Positions 44,470-52,400 of a stretch of 64,000 nucleotides of DNA are shown here, one piece after another (within the stretch, counting starts at the first letter, position 1; every line of letters begins with the position of its first letter). A model generated the notes under the pieces. The model made no database searches and was not told the DNA's origin. It saw only the letters and a list, made by a program, of their open reading frames with translations. A program made the position numbers and the translations under genes. The stretch is from Nocardia suismassiliense. GTDB lineage: Bacteria; Actinomycetota; Actinomycetes; Mycobacteriales; Mycobacteriaceae. The stretch lies in NCBI RefSeq assembly GCF_900269665.1, contig NZ_LT985361.1, forward strand, positions 3,763,982 through 3,827,981, in the 5' to 3' direction.

Positions 44470-45246
44470 TCAATGCAAGCCCCGCTTTCCCGGAGTCCAG
44501 AACGGCTGCACCGTGATCGCCTCGCGTGGCCAGTCACGTTCCCGTACCAGGTGGTCCCGGACCGCCTGGCAGGTGCGTGCCTCGCCGGCGATGTATGCCG
44601 CACCGGGCGTGTCGGGTAGGTTCAGCGTGGTCAGTGCGCTCAGCAGGGTGGGGGACGAGAGCGCGGGGGCGCCCTCGCGGTACACCCGATGCAACCGATG
44701 TTCGCCGGGGATGGGCAGTTCGTCCGCCGCCGACTCGCTTTCCAGCAGCCCGTACACCCGCTCCCGTGCGTCGAGCCCGCGGATCATGGCGCCGAACGCG
44801 ACCGTCGCGGTTTCTTCGCCGATGAACAGATGGTAGGGGGCGTCCCCGGTGACGAAGTCGCCCTGTGGGCCCCAGTACGTCACCTCATCGCCGGGCTTCG
44901 CCTCGCGGGCCCAGGCCAGGCCGATGCCTTCGCCGTCGTACAGGTGCGCACGCAGCTCGAAGGTCTTCGCCGTCGGCGCGTAGTCCCAGATGGTGTAGCT
45001 GCGCAGCGTCTCGACGGGACGGAAGATGCCGTAGAGGGACAGCGGATCGTTGATCTCGACCCGGACGTGCTGGCCCGCGGTGTAGGGCAGTTTGCCGAGT
45101 TCTTCGCTGTGGATCCGGATGGCCTTCATCGTCGGGGTGACGGACTCGACGTGGGTGATGGTCCCCTGTGCCTTGTACTTCGCGAAGAGATATTCCAAGG
45201 GTTTCCGTGCTGAGCCGCGCCGGGGGTTTGCCAAGTTTTCCCGCAT
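44470..45246 (-). CDS. Siderophore-interacting-protein-type FAD/NAD(P)H reductase
   Basis: A 258-residue flavoprotein. LRSYTIWDY is the FAD motif (RxYT) of the SIP/ViuB family, TYWGPQGDF the isoalloxazine-side loop, and YIAGEARTCQAVRDHL with the final FWTPGKRG are the family's NAD(P)H-domain signature. Members reduce ferric siderophores in the cytoplasm. No siderophore synthetase lies in the window, so it may instead act as an electron donor or simply be iron-linked. ATG 45246 is preferred since GGGAG lies 7 bases upstream; GTG 45261 is also in frame. It is divergent from a TetR gene and converges on the SARP gene with an 8-bp gap. Confidence 0.85.
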   Translation of the reverse strand: MRENLANPRRGSARKPLEYLFAKYKAQGTITHVESVTPTMKAIRIHSEELGKLPYTAGQHVRVEINDPLSLYGIFRPVETLRSYTIWDYAPTAKTFELRAHLYDGEGIGLAWAREAKPGDEVTYWGPQGDFVTGDAPYHLFIGEETATVAFGAMIRGLDARERVYGLLESESAADELPIPGEHRLHRVYREGAPALSSPTLLSALTTLNLPDTPGAAYIAGEARTCQAVRDHLVRERDWPREAITVQPFWTPGKRGLH

Positions 45247-45281
45247 GTCGTTCTCCCGCACATCGAGGGTCCCTAACTTGA

Positions 45282-45298
45282 ATTATAGTATCTAACTA
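45282..45298. promoter_or_regulatory. Promoter element and short inverted repeat between reductase and TetR genes
   Basis: On the minus strand 45287-45282 reads TATAAT, a consensus -10 element for the flavin reductase. TAGT (45286-45289) and ACTA (45295-45298) flank a 5-bp spacer and overlap it, so a regulator bound here would block the promoter. The arms are short and the operator assignment is tentative. Confidence 0.35.
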
Positions 45299-45346
45299 AC
45301 CAGACGAAAACTATCGTGTCAACCGCTTCGAGGTCAGGAACAAGCA

Positions 45347-46063
45347 ATGCCCCCACAGACCATGAGCCGCAGGGAGCGGTTCCGCCAGGCCACCCTCGAG
45401 GAGATCCGCACGACCGCCAGGAAACTCCTGATCGAGGAGGGTTCCGCCGCGGTCACGGTCAACGCGGTGGCCAGGGAGATGGGCATGAGCGGGCCTGCGC
45501 TGTACCGGTATTACCCCAGTCATGAGGCGCTGGTCGAAGCGGTCACCGCGGACTTCTATCAGGAGCTGGTCGCGACCATCGAAGGGGCGCGCGACGACAA
45601 TATGGACGAGTCGCTCTCGCGCAGGCTGCTCGCGATGAGCCGGGCCATGCGCGGCTGGGCCATCGCGCATCGCGCCGAGTTCGGCTGGATGTTCGCGAGT
45701 CCGGCCCCGCCCTCGGGCAGCGCCCCCGACTCGCCGCGGCAGCGGGCCGAGCACGAACTCGAGCAGAGCTTCCTCGAGCAGTTCGTCGAGCTGTGGGAGG
45801 AGCGGCGGTTTCCGGTACCCGATATCGACGAGCTGGCGCCGTCGCTGCGCGAGCAGCTGTTCGACTACGCGCCCAAGGTGGGCAGGCGGCTGCCCGCCGA
45901 GGCGATCTACGTCTTCCTTTGTATCTGGATCAGGTTGTACGGGCTGTTGTGCATGGAGGTGCTGAACCAGCTGGTGTTCGCCTTCGCCGACGTCGAGCCG
46001 GTCTTCGAGGACTGCCTGCGTGAGGTGTTCGGGCAGCTCGGTCTCGAGTACGAACCGCAGTAG
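45347..46063 (+). CDS. TetR-family transcriptional regulator
   Basis: A 238-residue protein with an N-terminal TetR HTH (about 10-60: RQATLEEIRTTARKLLIEEGSAAVT, then AREMGMSGPALYRYYPSHEALV) and a helical C-terminal domain of the WHG/TetR_C_13 kind. ATG 45347 follows AGGAA by 6 bases. It is divergent from the flavin reductase gene (100 bp) and immediately upstream of the modular PKS genes, so either may be its target. The ligand is unknown; cluster-adjacent TetR proteins often respond to the product or an intermediate. Confidence 0.88.
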   Translation: MPPQTMSRRERFRQATLEEIRTTARKLLIEEGSAAVTVNAVAREMGMSGPALYRYYPSHEALVEAVTADFYQELVATIEGARDDNMDESLSRRLLAMSRAMRGWAIAHRAEFGWMFASPAPPSGSAPDSPRQRAEHELEQSFLEQFVELWEERRFPVPDIDELAPSLREQLFDYAPKVGRRLPAEAIYVFLCIWIRLYGLLCMEVLNQLVFAFADVEPVFEDCLREVFGQLGLEYEPQ

Positions 46064-46161
46064 CCCGGCCGCCGCTTCGTGGGCCGGTGACCAGGTCGAT
46101 TCGTGCGGCCGGCGCAGCTATGTCGTTCCGTTAGTGCCTATAACTATTGTTAAATGCTCTA

Positions 46162-46190
46162 TTGACGGCGTTCTGAGTGCTGTGTAATCT
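46162..46190 (+). promoter_or_regulatory. Probable promoter of the modular PKS operon
   Basis: TTGACG (46162-46167), a 17-bp spacer and TAATCT (46185-46190) make a good sigma-70-type promoter in locally AT-rich DNA, about 100 bp after the TetR stop. The expected transcription start is near 46196, 286 bp before the first PKS start codon. Confidence 0.6.
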
Positions 46191-46223
46191 CGGGATTACG
46201 CGGTCACCGGAATCGCCCACATC

Positions 46224-46299
46224 GTGCTCGCGTAGCTCACGAGCACTCGGGGACCTGAGCTCGGGCTAGCCGGATAGTCCGAGCTCAGGCCCATTTTTT
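46224..46299 (+). promoter_or_regulatory. Two-hairpin leader ending in a T-tract: attenuator or small RNA candidate
   Basis: Hairpin 1: GTGCTCG (46224-46230) and CGAGCAC (46240-46246). Hairpin 2: CCTGAGCTCGG (46254-46264) and CCGAGCTCAGG (46279-46289), a perfect 11-bp stem with a 14-nt loop, followed after 4 nt by six T (46294-46299). Hairpin plus T run is an intrinsic terminator, rare in such GC-rich DNA. It lies between a promoter and the PKS start, so it could end a roughly 100-nt leader RNA or gate read-through. It may alternatively serve the TetR gene as a terminator. Confidence 0.6.
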
Positions 46300-46481
46300 G
46301 CCCCTGGAACATCGGTAGACCCTCTTTCGCCCCATCGGTCGACCACTGCCGGGTAATAGCTTCTAACCGTTGCCAGAAATGCGCGATTACTGCGCCATGA
46401 CTGGCCTTGCCTAGGCTTTTTCTTGCTCGGAATATGCGAGGCATAACGGTAGAACTCATTATCCTCAGTGGGAGTTCATTC

Positions 46482-49400
46482 ATGAATCGACAGTCGATGG
46501 ATTGCGATCGGATCGCGGTGGTCGGGATGTCCTGCAGGCTGCCGAAGGCCGCGAGCCCCGACGCCTTCTGGGCGTTGCTGCGCGATGGCGCCAGTGCGTT
46601 GGACGAGGCGCCGAAAGGCCGGTGGACGGGAACGTCGACCGAGCCGGGCGTGCGGCGCGGCGGTTTCCTCGACGAGATCGGTCACTTCGACGCCGAGTTC
46701 TTCGGCATCTCCCCGCGCGAAGCCGTCTCGATGGACCCGCAGCAGCGCATCGTGCTCGAACTGGCCTGGACCGCGCTCGAAGACGCGCGGATCGTCGCGG
46801 ACCGACTGCGGGCGCAAGCCACCGGCGTCTTCGTCGGTTCGCTGCGCGACGACTACGCCGGCCTGGTCAACCAGCACGGTGCGGCGGCGATCACCGAACA
46901 CACCATGACGGGGGTGAACCGGGGCGTCATCGCCAACCGGGTCTCCTACCAGCTCGGGCTGCGCGGACCGAGCCTGACCGTCGACACCGGACAGTCCTCC
47001 TCCCTGGTCGCCGTGCACCTCGCGTGCGAGAGCCTGCGCTCCGGCGAATCCACCCTGGCCATCGCGGCCGGCGTCAACCTGAACATCCTCGCGGAGAGCG
47101 CGTTGACCGAAGAACGCTTCGGCGGCCTCTCGCCCGACGGCGAGTGCTACACCTTCGACGAACGGGCCAACGGGTTCGTCCGCGGCGAAGGCGCCGTGGT
47201 GCTCGTCCTCAAACCGCTCACGGCCGCGCTCGCCGACGGCGACCGGATCCACGGCGTGCTGCTCGGCAGCGCGGTGAACAACGACGGCGCCACCGACGGC
47301 CTCACCGTGCCGAGCGCGCAGGCCCAGGAACTGGTGGTGCGCACGGCGCATGAGAACGCGGGCATCGAGCTCGACGCGGTGCAGTACGTCGAACTGCACG
47401 GCACCGGCACCCCGGTCGGCGACCCGATCGAGGCGGCGGCCCTCGGCGCCGCGCTCGGCACCCGCCGAACCACGGGCACGCCGCTGCCGGTCGGCTCGGC
47501 GAAGACCAATGTCGGCCACCTCGAAGGCGCCGCCGGCATCGTCGGGCTGCTCAAGGTGTTGCTGAGCATGCGGCACCGCAGGCTGCCCGCCAACCGCAAC
47601 TTCGCCGCGCCGAACCCGCGCATCCCGCTGGCCGAGCTGAACCTGGCCGTGCAGACCGAACTGACGCCGTGGCCCCGGCCGGACCGCCCGCTGGTCGCCG
47701 GTGTCAGCTCGTTCGGCATGGGCGGCACCAACTGCCATCTGGTCGTGCAAGACGCGCCGAACGCCACCGCACCGGCAGCGCCCATCGCGGTCGAAGAACC
47801 CGCCGCGCTGCCGTGGATCCTGTCCGGCCGGTCCCCGGCCGCGCTGCGCGGACAGGCCCAACGGCTGCTGACCGCGCTCGAAGGCGCCGACGCGGATCCG
47901 ACCCGGGTGAGCCTGTCCCTGATCGGTGACCGGGCCGTCTTCGAGCATCGCGCCGCCGTCATCGGGGCGGACCGGGCCGAGTTGCTGTCCGGGCTGAGCG
48001 CGCTGGCGGGCGGCGATGTGGTGCCCGGCGTGGTGCGCAGCCCCTCGGCCGGCGCGCTGGCCCGCCCCAGGGTGGTGCTGCTGTTCCCCGGCCAGGGCCA
48101 TCAGTGGGCCGGAATGGCGCTGCGACTGTGGGCGAGCACGCCGGTCTTCGCCGAGTCCATGACCGAATGCGCAAGGGCGCTCGGCGAATTCGTGGACTGG
48201 GAACTCGAGGAAGTGCTGCGCGCGACGGACGGCGCCGCGCCGTTGGAGCGGGTCGATGTGGTGCAGCCGGTGTTGTTCGCGGTGATGGTCTCGCTGGCAA
48301 AACTGTGGCGCTCCTACGGGGTGGTGCCGGACGCGGTCGTCGGCCACTCGCAAGGGGAGATCGCCGCCGCCTGCGTGGCGGGCGCACTGTCGCTGCGCGA
48401 CGCCGCCCGCGTGGTCGCGCTGCGCGCCAAGCTGCTCACCGAGCTCGCCGGACAGGGTGGCATGGCGTCGGTGTGGCTGCGCAAAGACGAAGTGGCCGAG
48501 CGGATTTCGCCGTGGGCCGGTCGGTTGTCGGTGGCCGCGCTCAACGGTCCGGGTTCGGTCGTGATCGCGGGTGAGGTTGCCGCACTGGAGGAATTCCTGG
48601 CCGCGGCCACCGAAGACGAGGTGCAGACCCGCCGGATCGCGGTCGACTACGCCTCGCATTCGGCTCAGGTCGAGCAGATCCGCGAGGAACTGCTCGCAGT
48701 GCTCGACGGCATCGAGCCACAGCCGACCGAGATACCGTTCCATTCGACGGTGACCGGAGAGGTCGTGGCCGGTACCGATCTCGACGCCGAGTACTGGTAC
48801 CGGAACCTGCGCCAGACAGTGCATTTCGAGCAGATCGTCGACAACCTGCTGAGCGACGAGCGCGGCGCGGTGTTCGTCGAGGTGTCGGGTCATCCGATGC
48901 TGGCGATCGGTGTCGCGCAGACCGCCGAGGCGCGCGGCGCCGAGGCCGTGGTGGTCGGCTCGCTGCGCCGCGGCGAGGACGATCCCGCACGTTTCCTGTC
49001 CGCGGTGGCCACCGCCTATGTGCACGGCGTGGCCGTCGACTGGACGCACGCGTTCCCGGACACCGGGGTGCCCCACGTCGACCTGCCGTCGTATGCGTTC
49101 CAGCGCAGGCGTTTCTGGGTCGGCGAGCGGACCCGCGCGGTCACCGCGAACGGTTCCGACTTCGCCCAGCGGCTCGCGGGCGCCGATCCCGCCGCCCGCC
49201 GCCAGGCCCTGACGGAGCTGGTGCGCACCCACGCCGCCGCGGTCCTGGAGTACCCGGACACCGCCCAGGTGGCGGACCGAAAGACCTTCAAGGACATCGG
49301 TTTCGACTCGCGCAGCTCGGTCGAGCTGCGCAACCGGCTGCACGACGCCACCGGTCTGCGACTACCGACCTCCCTGCTCTTCGATCAGCCGACGCCCGAG

Positions 49401-52400
49401 GCGCTGGTCCGCTACCTGGACGCCGAACTCGTCGAGCTGCCCGATATCGAGCAGACCCCGGCCCCGATCGCGGGCACCACCGACGAGCCGATCGCGATCG
49501 TCGGCATGGCCTGCCGCTACCCCGGCGGGGTCGAATCGCCCGCGGACCTGTGGCGGCTGGTCGCCGAGGGCGGCGATGCCATCTCCGGATTCCCGGTGAA
49601 CCGGGGCTGGCACGACATCCACCACCCCGATCCGGAGCGTCCGGGCAAGAGCTATGTGTCCCAGGGCGGTTTCCTGCACGAGGCGGACACCTTCGACGCG
49701 GCGTTCTTCGGCATCTCCCCGCGCGAAGCGCTGGCCATGGACCCGCAGCAGCGGTTGCTGCTGGAGACGGCCTGGCAGACCCTGGAGGGCGCCGGTCTCG
49801 ATCCGGAAACGTTGCGCGGCAGCCGAACCGGCGTCTTCATCGGCGCGATGGCTTCGGACTACGGCCCCCGGATGCACGACGCGCCCGAGCACGTCGAGGG
49901 GCATCTGCTCACCGGCGGCACGGCCAGCGTCATGTCCGGTCGCATTGCCTATCAGCTCGGCCTGCTCGGGCCCGCGACCACAGTGGACACCGCGTGCTCG
50001 TCCTCGGTGGTCGCCTTGCACCTGGCGATCCAGTCGCTGCGTTCGGGCGAGTCCACCATGGCCTTCGCCGGCGGCGTGACGGTGATGTCGACGCCGGGCA
50101 TCTTCGTCGAGTTCTCCCGGCAGCGCGGCCTGGCCACCGACGGCCGGTGCAAGCCGTTCGCGGCGGCGGCCGACGGCACCTCCTGGGCCGAAGGGGTCGG
50201 CCTGCTCCTGGTCGAGCGGCTCTCCGACGCCCAGCGCAACGGGCATCGGATACTCGCCGTCGTGCGCGGCTCCGCGGTGAACTCCGACGGTGCGTCCAAC
50301 GGGCTCACCGCGCCGAACGGGCCGAGCCAGCAGCGGGTGATCCGCGCCGCGCTGGCCGACGCCGGCCTGACCGCCGCGGACGTGGACGCGGTCGAGGCGC
50401 ACGGCACCGGCACCACCCTCGGCGACCCGATCGAGGCCGAGGCGATCATGGCCACCTACGGCCGCGCGCACACCGCCGAACGTCCGCTGTACCTCGGTTC
50501 GCTCAAGTCGAACATCGGCCACGCGCAGGCGGCGGCCGGGGTCGGCGGGATCATCAAGATGGTCGAGGCCATCCGGCACGGCGTGCTGCCGAAGACGCTG
50601 CACGTCGACGAGCCGACGCCGCATGTGGACTGGAGCACGGGCGCGGTCGAACTGCTCACCGAGGCGCGGCCGTGGCCCGCCACCGGCGCGCCCGCACGGG
50701 CGGCCGTGTCCTCGTTCGGGATCAGCGGCACCAACGCGCACGTCATCCTGGAACGGTTCGACGCGGAACCGGCGGAGGCGGCCGCCGAGCCGCCGAGCAC
50801 GTCGATCCCGTGGTCGCTCTCGGCCCGCGACGAGGATGCGCTGCACGCCCAGGCCACTCGGTTGCGCGCGTTCCTCGCCGACCACCCCGCGGCGGCCCCC
50901 GCCGATGTCGCCCGAACCCTGCACTCCCGGCACGCTTTCGAGCGGCGCGCGGTGATCACCGGCCGCGACAACGCTGACCTGCTGGCGGGCTTGGACGCGC
51001 TGATCCACGGCGCCGAGGCGCCGAACCTGGTGCTGGGCAACGCACGAGGCGTCGGTTCGACCGCGTTCCTGTTCGCGGGCCAGGGCGCTCAGCACGCCGG
51101 CATGGGCCGCGAGCTCTACGCCGAGTTCGGTGCGTTCGCCGACGCATTGGACGAGACCTGCCTGGAACTGGATCGCTGGCTGGCGCGGCCGCTGCGCGAG
51201 ATCATCTTCGCCGACGACGGCACCGAGGACGCCGCGCCGCTGCACCGCACCGAGTACACCCAGCCCGCGCTGTTCGCGTTCGAGGTCGCGCTGTTCCGGC
51301 TGCTCGAACAGTTCGGCCTCACCCCGGATCTGCTGGTCGGCCATTCGGTCGGCGAGCTCACCGCGGGTTATGTGAGCGGGTTGTTCTCGCTCGCCGACGC
51401 TGCCAAGCTGATCGCCGCGCGCGGCAGGCTGATGCAGGCGGTCCGCTCCGGCGGGGCGATGATCGCGGTCGCCGCGGAAGAACTGGAGATGAGTCGCTCG
51501 TTGCTGGGGCACGAGCTCGATATCCGGATCGCCGCGGTCAACGCCCCGGAGTCGGTGGTCATCTCCGGCGACGAAGGCATCGCCGAGTTCATCGCGGCGG
51601 GCTGGGCCGCGCAGGGCCGGGTGACCCGCAGGCTGCGGGTGAGCCACGCGTTCCACTCGCCGCACATGGACGAGATCGTCGCCCGGTTCCGCGAGGTCGC
51701 CGAGGAGGTCGACTTCCGCACCCCGGCGCTGCCGATCGTGTCCACGCTGACCGGCAAGCTCGCCTCGGTCGACGAGCTGCGCTCGGTGGACTACTGGGCC
51801 CGCCAGGTCAGCGGGACCGTGCGTTTCCTCGACGCGATGCGCACCCTCGAAAGTCAGGGCGTCACCCACTATCTCGAGGTCGGCCCGGACGCCACGCTCG
51901 CGCCGATGGTGCGCGGCGGGATCGAATCCGCCACCGCGATCATCGCCCCGCTGCGCGCGGGTCGCGCGGAAACCGAGTCGTTCCTCGGCGGGCTCGCCAC
52001 CGCGTACGCCAGCGGCCTGCCGGTCGATCTCGCGCCGGTGCTGCCCGGCGCCGGGCAGGTGGAGCTGCCCACCTACGCCTTCCACCGCGAACGTTTCTGG
52101 CTCGCACCGCGTCCGAAGACCGACGCGCGCGGCCTCGGGCTCGCGGCCGCCGAGCATCCGCTGCTCGCCACGACCGTCGAACTCGCCGAGGCGGGTGGCG
52201 CGGTGTACACCGGCAGGCTCTCCCTCGAGGCGATGCCGTGGCTGGCCGATCACGCGATCGACGGCAACGTCCTGGTGCCCGCCACCGCGTTCCTCGATTT
52301 GGCGTTGAGCGCGGGGGAGCGGGTCGGCGCGCACCGGGTCGACGACCTCACCCTCACCGCCCCGCTGTTCCTCGCGGGCACCGACGCGGTCTGGATTCAG

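Larger units (their letters stand above)
46064..46481. other. Long leader region before the modular PKS genes
   Basis: A 418-bp gap with no credible gene. It contains the promoter and hairpins listed separately and, at 46470-46474, the GGGAG ribosome site of the first PKS gene. A 95-residue frame on the minus strand spans part of it but starts on top of that ribosome site and has no domain. Confidence 0.6.

Noticed and set aside
44470..45246. A siderophore biosynthesis locus
   Set aside because: Only a SIP-type reductase is present; no NRPS, salicylate or hydroxamate genes were found.
46196..46483. A 95-residue minus-strand frame before the first PKS gene
   Set aside because: Begins on the PKS ribosome site, overlaps the T-tailed hairpin, and has no domain.
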